From Caballeronia zhejiangensis (GTDB taxonomy: Bacteria > Pseudomonadota > Gammaproteobacteria > Burkholderiales > Burkholderiaceae): a DNA stretch of 64,000 nt. The notes under the pieces were generated by a model, which ran no database searches, was not told the DNA's origin, and was given only the letters and a program-made list of their open reading frames with translations. The stretch lies in the NCBI RefSeq assembly GCF_000698575.1, contig NZ_JFHD01000021.1:38666-102665 (forward strand), given 5' to 3'. Each line of letters begins with the position of its first letter. Position 1 is the stretch's first letter. This document shows, one piece after another, positions 16,557 to 25,210 of this stretch. The position numbers were made by a program, and so were the translations under genes.

Positions 16557-17898
16557 TGGCCGGGCGTCGGCTTCGTTCCCGCGCGTTGTTCGTATGGGCC
16601 AACGGAAAGCGCGTGGCAACGTGGAATCTGCCTACGCGCGGACCGGCAGAACTCATATACGACACCGAGTGGATTCGCTCGGACGAGGCACGTCCGCTCT
16701 CGCTGTTGCTGCCGATCGGTCTCGACGGCGCGCCGCTGAAAGGCGACGCCGTGCTCAACTACTTCGACAATCTTCTGCCCGACAGCGAGCCGATTCGCCG
16801 CCGCATCGCGCAGCGCTTTCAGACCGACAGCGCCGATGCGTTCGACTTGCTGCGGGCCATCGGTCGCGATTGTGTCGGTGCCGTGCAACTGCTTGCCGAC
16901 GACGAAGCGCCGAAAGACATCGAAAGCATCGAAGGAACGCCGTTCAGCGACGATGACGTCGAAAGCCCGCTGAATCAGGTGGCCGGCGGCATGCCCTTGG
17001 GCACCGACCATGACGACGACTTCCGCATTTCGCTCGCGGGCGCGCAGGAAAAGACCGCGCTGCTGCGGCACGGCGGACGATGGCTCAAGCCCCATGGCGC
17101 GACGCCGACGACGCATATCCTCAAGCTGCCGTTGGGGCTCGTCGGCAATCGACGCGCCGATCTCACGACATCGGTCGAGAACGAATGGCTCTGCATGCGT
17201 CTCCTGCAGGCGTTCGGCTTGCCCGCGGCGAACGTCGAGATCGCGAATTTCGGCGAACGGCGCGTGCTTGTCGTCGAGCGTTTCGACCGGCGGATGCACC
17301 CAGGCGGAAAGTGGATTCTTCGTCTGCCAAAGATTTCTGCCAGGCGACCGGGCTGCCTCCGCACAAGAAGTACGAGCACGATGGCGGTCCGGGCGTGCTC
17401 GATCTCGCGCGCGTGCTGCAACAGTCGACCGAAGCGCGCCGTGACGTGCAAACGCTCGTGAGCGCGCAGATCCTGTTCTGGCTGCTGGCCGCGCCCGACG
17501 GTCACGCGAAGAACTTCAGCATTCATCTGGCGAGGGGCGGACAATACCGCCTCACGCCGCTCTATGACGTCATGTCGATCCGGCCAGTGGAAGGCGACGG
17601 CGCCAACCAATGGTCGTGGGACAAGGCGAAGCTGGCGATGGCCATCCCCGGTGCGAGCAGGCGCTACGCGTTTCGCGAGATCAAGCGCCGGCACTTCGAC
17701 GCGATGGCGCAGAGATGCGGTTTCGGCGAGAGCGCGGAGCCGATCATCCGGCACATCATCGAACGCGCGCCGACGGTCATCGACGAAGTGACAGCGCAAT
17801 TGCCCGGCGATTTTCCGCCTCGGGTCGCCGAGCGTATCTTCGATGGCCTGAACAGATCGATCGCCGAGTTGACCGGCGTGGCCGCCGGCGAACCGTGA
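16556..17898 (+). pseudogene. hipA: HipA-like Ser/Thr kinase toxin, frameshifted
   Basis: HipA phosphorylates a cellular target (glutamyl-tRNA synthetase in E. coli) and stops growth. The first frame supplies the N-terminal subdomain and the P-loop motif SLAGAQEKTALL. The second, -1 frame supplies DFCQATGLPPHKKYE, the catalytic loop PDGHAKNFSIHL and the metal-binding YDVMS, then runs to a normal C-terminus at 17898. The break lies near 17327-17333, after RLP, where relatives read RLPQEDFCQ; either one base in an A-run or four bases are missing. The uninterrupted frame stops at 17461, before the kinase core is complete, so the toxin is inactive as read. Confidence 0.82.
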
Positions 17899-17926
17899 AG
17901 ACAACCCCCAACCGGAGACAAGAAAG

Positions 17927-18865
17927 ATGACCCACCCCGACCGCCGCTATCCCGACCCCGCCGTGCGCGTGCTGGACCCGCGTTTCAATGCACTGCGCAT
18001 CGCATCGGCGTCGGTGGAATGTCTGTATCAGGGCGCGCGCTGGTCCGAAGGGCCGGTCTGGTTCGGCGACGGCCGCTATCTGCTCTGGAGCGACATCCCG
18101 AACAATCGCATCCTGCGCTGGGACGAAGAGAGCGGCGAAGTCGGCGTGTTTCGCAAGCCGTCGAACAACGCGAACGGCAACACGCGCGATCGCGAAGGCC
18201 GGCTCGTAAGCTGCGAGCATCTGACGCGGCGCGTGACGCGCACCGAATACGACGGATCGATCACCGTCATCGCCGATCGCTACGCCGGCAAGCCGCTCAA
18301 TTCGCCGAACGATGTCGTCGTGAAGTCGGACGGCTCGATCTGGTTCACCGATCCGACCTTCGGCATCGACGGTTTCTACGAAGGCGAAAGGAACGAGGCG
18401 CAACTGAAGCCCTGCGTCTATCGCGTCGATGGCCAGAGCGGCGAAATCACGATGATGATCGACGCCTTCGTGGGCCCGAACGGTCTCGCGTTCTCGCCGG
18501 ACGAATCGGTGCTGTATGTGGTGGAATCGCGCGCGACGCCGCGCAAGATTTACGCGTTCGACGTGCTCGACGGCGGCCGCAGGCTAGGCGAGGCGCGCCC
18601 GCTCATCGATGCGGGCCCCGGCACCCCCGATGGCTTTCGCGTCGATATTCACGGCAACCTGTGGTGCGGCTGGGGCATGGGCGACGCCGAACTCGACGGC
18701 GTGCGCGTCTTCACGCCGCAAGGCGAAGCGATCGGCCACATCGACTTGCCCGAGCGTTGCGCGAACGTGTGTTTCGGCGGACGGCATCGCAACCGGTTGT
18801 TCATGGCGGCGAGTCACGGGCTCTATGCGCTTTACGTCAACACGCAGGGCGTGAAGGGCGGTTAA
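17927..18865 (+). CDS. SMP-30/gluconolactonase/LRE-family lactonase
   Basis: Six-bladed beta-propeller hydrolase of 312 residues that opens sugar-acid lactones with a divalent metal. Visible metal ligands are Glu41 in SEGPVW, the Asn of NSPNDVVV (around residue 125) and the Asp of GTPDGFRVD (around 228). There is no signal peptide, so it acts in the cytoplasm. A clear GGAGACAAG precedes the ATG. Together with the dehydrogenase upstream it would fit an oxidative sugar or sugar-acid pathway, but hipBA lies between them. The stop codon shares bases with the stop of the convergent acetyltransferase gene (TTAA). Confidence 0.88.
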   Translation: MTHPDRRYPDPAVRVLDPRFNALRIASASVECLYQGARWSEGPVWFGDGRYLLWSDIPNNRILRWDEESGEVGVFRKPSNNANGNTRDREGRLVSCEHLTRRVTRTEYDGSITVIADRYAGKPLNSPNDVVVKSDGSIWFTDPTFGIDGFYEGERNEAQLKPCVYRVDGQSGEITMMIDAFVGPNGLAFSPDESVLYVVESRATPRKIYAFDVLDGGRRLGEARPLIDAGPGTPDGFRVDIHGNLWCGWGMGDAELDGVRVFTPQGEAIGHIDLPERCANVCFGGRHRNRLFMAASHGLYALYVNTQGVKGG

Positions 18866-19287
18866 GCCTTGCCGATCTTCTCCATGATGCGCTCGGGATG
18901 CTGGCTCGCCGCGAAGCCGAAGCGCGCGTAGAGCCCGTGCGCGTCGGACGTGACGAGCATCATGCGGCGCAGCCCCTGAAGATCGGGATGCGCCATCACG
19001 CATTGGATCATCCATGTGCCGAGGCCCGCGCCTTGATGCTCGGGCAGCACGAACACATCTGCGAGATAGGCGAATGTCGTCGTGTCGGTAATCATGCGCG
19101 CATAGCCGATCTGCGCGTTGCCGTGAAAGAGCCCGAACGCGAGCGAATGACGCGCGGCGCGCTCGACCTTTTCTCGCGCGATGCCCGGCGACCAGTACGC
19201 CACTTCGCTCAAATAGCGATGCACGACATCGAAGTCGAATTCGTCGATGTCCGTGCTCAGCCGATAGCCGTCCCGGGTCCATTGCAT
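18862..19287 (-). CDS. GNAT-family N-acetyltransferase
   Basis: Small acetyl-CoA-dependent acetyltransferase of about 141 residues. The acetyl-CoA-binding motif A is visible as VLPEHQGAGLGTWMI, an R/Q-x-x-G-x-G/A loop after a beta-strand with ADVF. The end has the usual LYARFGF. The acceptor is unknown. I use the ATG at 19287 (MQWTRDGY) because GGAG lies 6 bases upstream; in-frame starts at 19300, 19347 and 19413 exist, the last reaching into the neighbouring dehydrogenase gene. It lies downstream of that gene on the same strand and may be co-transcribed. Confidence 0.8.
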   Translation of the reverse strand: MQWTRDGYRLSTDIDEFDFDVVHRYLSEVAYWSPGIAREKVERAARHSLAFGLFHGNAQIGYARMITDTTTFAYLADVFVLPEHQGAGLGTWMIQCVMAHPDLQGLRRMMLVTSDAHGLYARFGFAASQHPERIMEKIGKA

Positions 19288-19369
19288 CGCGCGCTCCATG
19301 AGTTTTTCGAAGCGCCGAGCATAAGCGATCGATGCGTCGCGCTCCATGCACACTTCGCGCGCGCAAGTG

Positions 19370-19969
19370 TCAGTGGACGGTATAGATGCGCCCCGTCTCC
19401 GCGCCCTCGACACTGCGGCTGTACGCCAGCGCCACGCGCGCGCCGCTCGCGGCCTCGAAACCGCGAAAATACGGGCCGAAGCTTTCGCGCGCCTCTTCGA
19501 GCATCGTCGGACTCACGACGTTGATGCGCAGGCCGCGAGGCAGTTCGATCGCCGCGCCGCGCACGAAGCCTTCGATCGCGCCGTTGACCGCCGCCGCGCT
19601 CGCGCCCTCGCGAATCGGCTCCGCGCCGACGATGCCGCTCGTCAACGTGAACGAGCCGCCGTCGTTCAGGTAATCGCGCGCGGTGAGCACGAGATTGACC
19701 TGGCCCATCAGCTTGTCGTTGAGACCGAGACGGAATTGCTCCGGCGTCATCTTCACGAGCGGGCCGAAGTGCACATGACCGGCGGTCGCGACAATCGCAT
19801 CCACTTTGCCGATGGTTTCGAAGAGCTTTCTGATGCTGTCGAGATCGAGCAGATCGACGCGACGCGCCCCGCGCGTCGCACCGATTTCGATGACTTCGTG
19901 ACGGGCTTTCAATTCGGCGACGACCGCCTGGCCGACCGTGCCGGTTGCACCAATGACAGCGATTTTCAT
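19370..19969 (-). CDS. Short-chain dehydrogenase-like protein without the usual Tyr-Lys pair
   Basis: Rossmann-fold protein of 199 residues. The cofactor loop is GATGTVG (residues 7-13), followed by DLLDLDS and the strand VDAIVATAGHVHFGPL. The SDR active-site region reads LTSGIVGAEPIREG and then SAAAVNGAIEGF: the Ser is present, but the Tyr and Lys of the YxxxK motif are absent. Related short SDRs with VNGA at this position are known, so the gene is not necessarily dead; it may bind NADP(H) with a different chemistry. The ATG at 19969 precedes the Rossmann strand directly. An upstream in-frame extension to 20419 is non-protein-like and rejected. Confidence 0.82.
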   Translation of the reverse strand: MKIAVIGATGTVGQAVVAELKARHEVIEIGATRGARRVDLLDLDSIRKLFETIGKVDAIVATAGHVHFGPLVKMTPEQFRLGLNDKLMGQVNLVLTARDYLNDGGSFTLTSGIVGAEPIREGASAAAVNGAIEGFVRGAAIELPRGLRINVVSPTMLEEARESFGPYFRGFEAASGARVALAYSRSVEGAETGRIYTVH

Positions 19970-20079
19970 GATCGGGCTCGCATGGATGACGTTGAAGGTG
20001 GTCATGCATTGTGCGAGCGGACGGACGCGCGAAAAAGCCGCGTCCGCTTCAAGGATTGCAAACCGCGAGTTACGAATGG

Positions 20080-20532
20080 CTAGTGCGTCGCGAGGCGTCC
20101 TGGCATCGGCGAAAGAAGATAGAGCGACGCCGCGAACTTGCAGACGAGTCCGACGCCGCAGACGAACGCGGCCGCCGGAAAGATATGCCATTGCAGCGCA
20201 AGGGTCGGCGCGACGAGGGTGACGGACACGAATCCGAGCGCGACGGTCAGCCAGCGCGCCCATTGCAGGCGTGATGCAACGCACACATAGAGCAGGCCGA
20301 CGAGCACCCGCGACGCGACCATCGCGGCGAGCGGATGGCTCGATGCATCGCCTGGAAGCCCGATGGCGAGCGTCAATGCGAACTCGGCCCATGACAGCGC
20401 CCAGGCCGCGCCGAGACACGCGATCGCCGATGTAAAGCGCTGCTCGGGCGTAACGGCGTGGCGCGTAGCCGGTTCAAGTTGCGTGGTCTCTTCGGTCTCT
20501 TGCGTGTAACCGTCGTATGCGTGGGTCGTCAT
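20080..20532 (-). CDS. Small integral-membrane protein, unknown function
   Basis: Protein of 150 residues with a polar N-terminal tail of about 32 residues and four hydrophobic stretches (around 36-58, 67-87, 92-112 and 117-140). No motif points to a function. The start is well supported by AAAGGGG before the ATG. It is monocistronic as far as can be seen, transcribed away from the small acidic-protein gene at 20685. Confidence 0.7.
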   Translation of the reverse strand: MTTHAYDGYTQETEETTQLEPATRHAVTPEQRFTSAIACLGAAWALSWAEFALTLAIGLPGDASSHPLAAMVASRVLVGLLYVCVASRLQWARWLTVALGFVSVTLVAPTLALQWHIFPAAAFVCGVGLVCKFAASLYLLSPMPGRLATH

Positions 20533-20684
20533 GTGGTTTCCCCTTTATCGACTCTCGTGCGCCGGCGATGTATGTTGCGCTGCGGCGCTTCGTTCGCCGT
20601 GTCCTCGAGCATACGCCGTGCCACGTTCAAGGAACGCGCGTTGCTTCGCATTACGTCGATCAGCAACGAGCAAAGGAGCAGACG

Positions 20685-20837
20685 ATGGGCAATCTGAAGG
20701 AACAGAATCCGCATTCGGAACGTGACGACGAAGATCTCGACAAGGCAGTCGAAGACACGTTCCCCGCGAGCGATCCGCCTGCAACGGGCGGCGTGACGCG
20801 CATCGAAACCGATGACGAGAAGGAAGAAAAAAAGTAA
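20685..20837 (+). CDS. Small acidic protein with PASDPP motif (50 aa)
   Basis: Very hydrophilic 50-residue protein containing DKAVEDTFPASDPPA, a motif shared by many short proteins of unknown function in proteobacteria, often stress-related. It ends in a run of acidic and basic residues. The start has a strong AAAGGAG 6 bases upstream and a terminator follows, so it is a convincing gene despite its size. It is likely intrinsically disordered. Confidence 0.8.
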   Translation: MGNLKEQNPHSERDDEDLDKAVEDTFPASDPPATGGVTRIETDDEKEEKK

Positions 20838-20856
20838 CGCGCGAAGCCACGCAAGT

Positions 20857-20890
20857 AAAAAGAGCCGCATAGTCCATGCGGCTCTTTGCT
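20857..20890. terminator. Bidirectional terminator
   Basis: AAAGAGCCGCAT (20859-20870) pairs perfectly with its complement at 20876-20887 around the loop AGTCC. A-runs and T-runs flank it on both sides, so it can end both the small acidic-protein gene and the minus-strand gene stopping at 20912. Confidence 0.9.
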
Positions 20891-20911
20891 TATGCGCGAC
20901 GGCGGTCGTGC

Positions 20912-21526
20912 TCATTTCCGTTCGAGCTCGAAGAGCCGCGACGGACGCAGATGATTCAGCGCGTAGTGCTTGCGTCCGCGCAAGGTGTGGCCGTGCGGAT
21001 CGCGTCCTTCGAAACGCACCTTGTCTTCGACCTCGGGGACCGTCGGCGCGACCATGCCGCGATCGATCAGGCGATAGCCCCGCTCCAGCGCAAGCAACAC
21101 GCCATTGCGGCCGGGACGGCTGTCGAAGCCGCCGAGACCATCGCCCGGTTCGGGTACGAAGTTCACGGTCGTCGCATTCGAAGTGATGACGGAATCCGGC
21201 TCGCGCGCGAGCATTTCCGCTTCGCGTCGCGCATGAATGCTCTTCGCGTCGGCATCGACGGTGTCGTCGAGTCCGTCGTCGTTGGCGACATCGACGCCGC
21301 GCGGCGGCTTCTCATAGAGACCTTGCGGGCCGACATGCATGCCTGCCTTCGTCGTCTCCGTCTTCGCACCGGCGCCCGCGCCCGCGTGCGCTTCGCCGCC
21401 CGCTGCGGCCTTGTTCGCATCGCTCATCTTCACGTGAGCGGTTTCCGCGCCGGGCGTCTTGATCGGACTGTCGGCGACCTGCGCGTTCTGCTTGTTCTGC
21501 GGATCGTTTGATTCAGCGTTGTTCAT
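20912..21526 (-). CDS. Hydrophilic hypothetical protein (204 aa)
   Basis: The first 70 residues are Ala/Gly/Lys/Asn-rich and probably disordered; the second half is ordered (VNFVPEPGDGLGGFDSRPGRNGVLL ... RPSRLFELER). There is no signal peptide or membrane segment. I do not recognise a named domain. The ATG at 21526 is supported by GGAG about 8 bases upstream. It shares a bidirectional terminator with the small acidic-protein gene. Function unknown. Confidence 0.7.
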   Translation of the reverse strand: MNNAESNDPQNKQNAQVADSPIKTPGAETAHVKMSDANKAAAGGEAHAGAGAGAKTETTKAGMHVGPQGLYEKPPRGVDVANDDGLDDTVDADAKSIHARREAEMLAREPDSVITSNATTVNFVPEPGDGLGGFDSRPGRNGVLLALERGYRLIDRGMVAPTVPEVEDKVRFEGRDPHGHTLRGRKHYALNHLRPSRLFELERK

Positions 21527-21813
21527 CGCATTGCTCCGTTGCAGTTGGACCTGAATTGACCAAGCCCTCACGCAAGACTCGTTCCGGATATTTGGCGACG
21601 GAACCGCGAGCCTTGCCGGAGAGCGCCTTCGGAGATACTTAAAATTTCAGGCCTTTTTTCGACCCCAAGCCGATTTCCTGCAAGTATTATTTGGAACCTG
21701 TCGGCGGCAAAGCGCAATACGCGAAACTCGAGCAATCAGGAGGGCGCGTTACCTTGCCGTCGAAAAAGAGCAATGCGATTCGAACGAGCAGGGCACTTTC
21801 ACACAGGTGACTC

Positions 21814-22047
21814 ATGCAACACGATGCAGCCTTTTCACATCGAGGCTACCTTCTAAACTGCGCGCCCGCCCGGGCCGGAGATGGCAGCTACCAGCCGTAC
21901 GTGGTGATCTCGCGATCGAGCGATGGCGAGCTCGTCGCGAACCGATTCTTTCCTTCGGAGCTGCGATTCCGCAACGAAGGCGAAGCCATCGCGCACGCGC
22001 GCGACTGGGCCGTGCGCTGGATCGACGCAAGCAACGTCACAGCCTGA
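21814..22047 (+). CDS. Conserved small protein (77 aa), unknown function
   Basis: Compact protein of 77 residues (FSHRGYLLNCAP near the N-terminus; AIAHARDWAVRWID near the C-terminus). The layout recalls short Burkholderiaceae proteins of unknown function with a GYLLNC opening (possibly the DUF6566 group, from memory). AGGTG precedes the ATG. A 287-base gap upstream, free of other genes, holds its promoter and that of the opposite-strand gene; I see no further structure there. Confidence 0.7.
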   Translation: MQHDAAFSHRGYLLNCAPARAGDGSYQPYVVISRSSDGELVANRFFPSELRFRNEGEAIAHARDWAVRWIDASNVTA

Positions 22048-22158
22048 GCGATGTTCCGCGCGAGCATCGGGGACGCGGGTGCGCGATCGGCCGGACGGCA
22101 GGCTTTCGCAAAACCGGTTACGCTTGTCGTTTAATCCGTCCCTCGCTTCTTGCCCGAC

Positions 22159-23151
22159 ATGCAGAACATGCCCACGTTCGGCGCAGTACCGCCGCTCGAA
22201 ACATCCCGCGACACCGCGCTCGACACGCCTCAGGAATGGGGCCTCGCCCGCATCGTCGCGGACTTGCGCCAGTCGCGCGAAGAGCTTCATCGCACGCGGC
22301 ATCCGCTCGGCATACGTGAACTGCCTTCACGCGAGGCCATCGTCGGGATCGTCAACGGCCTGCGCTCGGCGCTCTTTCCCACGCATTACGGCGCGCCCGA
22401 TCTGACCGACGAAAGCGTCGACTACTATGTCGGGCAAACGCTCGAAACCAACTTGCGTCTGTTGCGCGAACAGATTCGCCGCGCGCTGCGCTTCCTGCCC
22501 GAACATCGCGAGACGAGCGAAGCCGATCTCTCGGCGCAAGCCTTCGCGATCGCGCGCGAGTTCGGCGCGCAGTTGCCGCATATCCGCGCGCTGCTCGTAA
22601 GCGACATACAAGCTGCTTTCACCGGCGATCCGGCGGCGCAGCACATCACCGAGATCCTGCTGTGTTATCCGGGCGTCTGGGCGATGACGCATCATCGTCT
22701 CGCGCATGCGTTGCACAAGCTCGGCGTGCCCTTGCTCGCGCGCTTTATCAACGAGATCGCGCATTCGCTGACGGGCATCGACATTCACCCGGGCGCGACC
22801 ATCGGGCCGAGCTTTTTCATCGATCACGGCACGGGCGTCGTGATCGGCGAGACGGCGGTGATCGGCCAGCATGTGCGCGTCTATCAAGCCGTGACGCTCG
22901 GCGCGAAGAGCTTTCCTTCGACGAGCGATGGCGCGCTCGTCAAAGGCAACGCACGGCATCCGATCGTGGAGGACGATGTCGTCATCTACGCGGGCGCGAC
23001 AATTCTCGGCCGCGTGACCATCGGCAAAGGCTCGGTCATCGGCGGCAATGTGTGGCTCACGCATAGCGTGCCGCCGGGCAGCAACGTATCGCAGGGCAAG
23101 ATTCGCGAAGGTTCGGGACCGGGCACGCCGGGCAACGGATTCGGCGCATGA
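22159..23151 (+). CDS. Serine O-acetyltransferase (EpsC/CysE type)
   Basis: Enzyme of about 330 residues that makes O-acetylserine from serine and acetyl-CoA for cysteine synthesis. The C-terminal left-handed beta-helix is shown by hexapeptide repeats (IDIHPGATIGPSFFIDHG, VVIGETAVIGQHVRVYQ, VYAGATILGRVTIGKGSVIGGN) and the family's HGTGVVIGE active-site region. The long alpha-helical N-terminal domain is of the EpsC type. The first possible start is a TTG at 22150; I use the ATG at 22159, without a clear ribosome-binding site. The gene ends directly at a terminator. It is not in an obvious cysteine operon. Confidence 0.88.
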   Translation: MQNMPTFGAVPPLETSRDTALDTPQEWGLARIVADLRQSREELHRTRHPLGIRELPSREAIVGIVNGLRSALFPTHYGAPDLTDESVDYYVGQTLETNLRLLREQIRRALRFLPEHRETSEADLSAQAFAIAREFGAQLPHIRALLVSDIQAAFTGDPAAQHITEILLCYPGVWAMTHHRLAHALHKLGVPLLARFINEIAHSLTGIDIHPGATIGPSFFIDHGTGVVIGETAVIGQHVRVYQAVTLGAKSFPSTSDGALVKGNARHPIVEDDVVIYAGATILGRVTIGKGSVIGGNVWLTHSVPPGSNVSQGKIREGSGPGTPGNGFGA

Positions 23152-23176
23152 AAAAAGGGCCGCGAGGCCCTTTTTT
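23151..23176. terminator. Bidirectional terminator between cysE-like and folE genes
   Basis: AAAAAAGGGCC (23151-23161) pairs with GGCCCTTTTTT (23166-23176) around GCGA. The poly-A and poly-T tracts allow termination from both strands; the first A belongs to the stop of the acetyltransferase gene. Confidence 0.92.
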
Positions 23177-23222
23177 GTTTGCTTGCGTTTGCGTTCGCGC
23201 GTGCGCTTTGCTTGCGGCGGCC

Positions 23223-23873
23223 TTACGTATTCGACACGCTGAACGCGTTCTGATTGCCGACGATGGCAAGAAACTCGCGACGCGTCGATGGATCGTCGCG
23301 GAATGAGCCGAGCATGCGCGAGGTGACCATCGACACGCCCGCCTTGTGCACGCCTCGCGTCGACATGCATTGATGCGCGGCTTCCAGAATGACACCGACG
23401 CCGAGCGGCTGCAGCACTTCGTTCAGCGTATCGGCGATCTGCGCGGTCATCTTCTCCTGAATCTGCAGACGCTTCGCGAAGGCGTCGACGAGACGCGCGA
23501 GCTTCGAAATGCCGACGACGCGTTTGTTCGGCAGATAAGCGACATGCGCGCGGCCGATGATCGGGACCATGTGATGCTCGCAATAGCTCTCGAAACGAAT
23601 GTCCTTCAGGACGATCATTTCGTCATAGCCTTGCACTTCCGAGAACGTGCGAGCGAGGATGTCATGCGGATTCTGCGTATAGCCCGCAAAAAACTCTTCA
23701 TATGCGCGCACGACGCGGCCCGGTGTATCGAGCAGGCCTTCGCGGCGCGGATCGTCGCCCGCCCAGCGCAACAGAACACGGACAGCGGCTTCGGCTTCCT
23801 CGCGGGTCGGACGATCGGCTCCATCAGCAGGCATGTCCGAACCTGAAAGATTGTTTTTGCGCGGGGCGCTCAT
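23223..23873 (-). CDS. folE: GTP cyclohydrolase I
   Basis: Converts GTP to 7,8-dihydroneopterin triphosphate, the first step of folate/pterin synthesis. The protein has 216 residues with the zinc ligands Cys98 and His101 in SYCEHH and Cys169 in HQCMSTRG, and the substrate-binding stretch PNKRVVGISKLARLVD. A disordered N-terminal 20 residues precede the fold. AGGAG lies 8 bases upstream of the ATG. It is transcribed alone toward a shared terminator. Confidence 0.95.
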   Translation of the reverse strand: MSAPRKNNLSGSDMPADGADRPTREEAEAAVRVLLRWAGDDPRREGLLDTPGRVVRAYEEFFAGYTQNPHDILARTFSEVQGYDEMIVLKDIRFESYCEHHMVPIIGRAHVAYLPNKRVVGISKLARLVDAFAKRLQIQEKMTAQIADTLNEVLQPLGVGVILEAAHQCMSTRGVHKAGVSMVTSRMLGSFRDDPSTRREFLAIVGNQNAFSVSNT

Positions 23874-23964
23874 CGAAAGCTCCTATGAGTCAAGGTGCAA
23901 ATAGTACATGCGATATTTTTGGCACCCCGCCATTGTTTCACGTTTCAGAAGGCCGATACGGATG

Positions 23965-24168
23965 TCAGGTCTTTCCCCCACCGTCGATGCCCGAACCCGT
24001 GCGCCACACCTGCTTGCCTTCTTCCGTCAGCACGCCGCTGCTATGGTCCTTGTTGGGCTCCGTGCCGGGTTCGGCCATGTTCCCGCCCGGCTGTTCCTGC
24101 GCTGTCTGCTTATTGCCCTTGCGTTGCGCGATACGGTCTTCCTGAGAACGTCCGGCGTAGTTGCTCAT
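23965..24168 (-). CDS. Small hydrophilic hypothetical protein (67 aa)
   Basis: Polar 67-residue protein rich in Gly, Gln, Glu and Lys, with a TGSGIDGGGKT C-terminus. No known domain is recognised. The start is convincing because AAAGGAGG lies just upstream of the ATG. Probably disordered; small stress-type proteins of this composition are common in the group. Confidence 0.65.
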   Translation of the reverse strand: MSNYAGRSQEDRIAQRKGNKQTAQEQPGGNMAEPGTEPNKDHSSGVLTEEGKQVWRTGSGIDGGGKT

Positions 24169-24240
24169 GGTGCGCCTCCTTTCGGATTGATGCGATGAAA
24201 GGCGCGCAAGCCGCGTTCCAGCCGGACGGTCGTCGCATGC

Positions 24241-24684
24241 TTATTGCGGCTGACCTTCGACGCCGCCGAGCACCATCCAGTTGACGCCGAATTTGTCCGT
24301 CACCATGCCGAAGCGCTTGGCGAAGAAGGTTTGCGTCATCGGCATCTGCACCTGGCCGCCGTTCGATAGCGCGTTGAAGTATTTTTCCGCCTGCTGTTCG
24401 TCATCGGCCGTGAGCGAAAGCGATACGCCCTTGAACTCGGTGTTGCCGCTGCACATGCCGTCGGAGCCCATCACCATTGAATCGCCGATGGTGAATGCCG
24501 CATGCATGATCTTGTTTTCCGATCCCGACGGCACGCCGCAACCGCTCGCGGCTTCGGCCTTGCCGGCGTCGGGGTTTTCGCTGAAGCGCATCATCATGAC
24601 GACTTGCGCGCCCAGGTTCTCGCGATAGAACGTGATCGCTTCCTCGCAGCGGCCTTCGAAAAACAGATAGGGTTGCACTTGCAT
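24241..24684 (-). CDS. VOC-family (PhnB-like) protein
   Basis: Protein of 147 residues with the glyoxalase/bleomycin-resistance-like fold of the PhnB group: PYLFFEGRCEEAITFYRENLGA at the start, and FGMVTDKFGVNWMV near the end. Such proteins bind small molecules; some are metal-dependent enzymes, but no activity can be assigned. AAGGAG precedes the ATG. It is the second gene of a two-gene operon, 14 bases after the SnoaL-like gene. Confidence 0.85.
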   Translation of the reverse strand: MQVQPYLFFEGRCEEAITFYRENLGAQVVMMMRFSENPDAGKAEAASGCGVPSGSENKIMHAAFTIGDSMVMGSDGMCSGNTEFKGVSLSLTADDEQQAEKYFNALSNGGQVQMPMTQTFFAKRFGMVTDKFGVNWMVLGGVEGQPQ

Positions 24685-24698
24685 GACTGCTCCTTGAG

Positions 24699-25130
24699 TT
24701 ATGACGTTTCGTCAGGGTCCATATCCATCATGAGCGGCACCGATGCGTGCTCGTGCACGACACGCCAGTCGCCATCGATCTTTCTGAAGCACACGGTCGC
24801 GCGCACGATGTCCTCCTGTTCGCCCACGGCGACGCGGTTGACGGAGTGCGCGTAAGCCAGATCGCCGCTCGCGGCGACTTCCACTTCCCGCATTTCGAAT
24901 GAGAGCGGGGCTTTCATGCTGTCGAACCAGCGCCGCCAGTTCTCGCGATAGTGCTCGATGCCCCTGATCGACGCGGGCGGCACGACGTCGAACACGACGA
25001 CATCCGGCGCGTAGTGGCTGACGAGCGTATCGACGTCTTTCGCCAGCACTGCCTGCCGCCACGCCTCGATCATTTCGCGGATCCGCGCGATATCGTCATG
25101 CGGATCCGTACGATCATTTGTATTCGCCAT
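24699..25130 (-). CDS. SnoaL/NTF2-like protein
   Basis: Protein of 143 residues of the NTF2-like superfamily, with IREMIEAWRQAVLAKDVDTL, DVVVFDVVPP and the ending CFRKIDGDWRVVHEH, close to the YybH/SgcJ type. These cone-shaped proteins bind or isomerise small molecules. The ATG at 25130 has GGAGG directly upstream. It heads a small operon with the VOC gene and is divergent from a TetR regulator whose putative operators lie in the shared gap. Confidence 0.85.
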   Translation of the reverse strand: MANTNDRTDPHDDIARIREMIEAWRQAVLAKDVDTLVSHYAPDVVVFDVVPPASIRGIEHYRENWRRWFDSMKAPLSFEMREVEVAASGDLAYAHSVNRVAVGEQEDIVRATVCFRKIDGDWRVVHEHASVPLMMDMDPDETS

Positions 25131-25210
25131 GCGAACCTCCTTTCGCATACGATGCCGCCGCGTCGTGACAATGCAACGGCAAACACCGATGCAGAACTAT
25201 TTTTTGTGTT

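Noticed and set aside
20080..20419. Upstream in-frame extension of the SDR-like gene to 20419
   Set aside because: The extra residues are Arg-rich and antisense-like, overlap the membrane-protein gene and precede the true Rossmann start.
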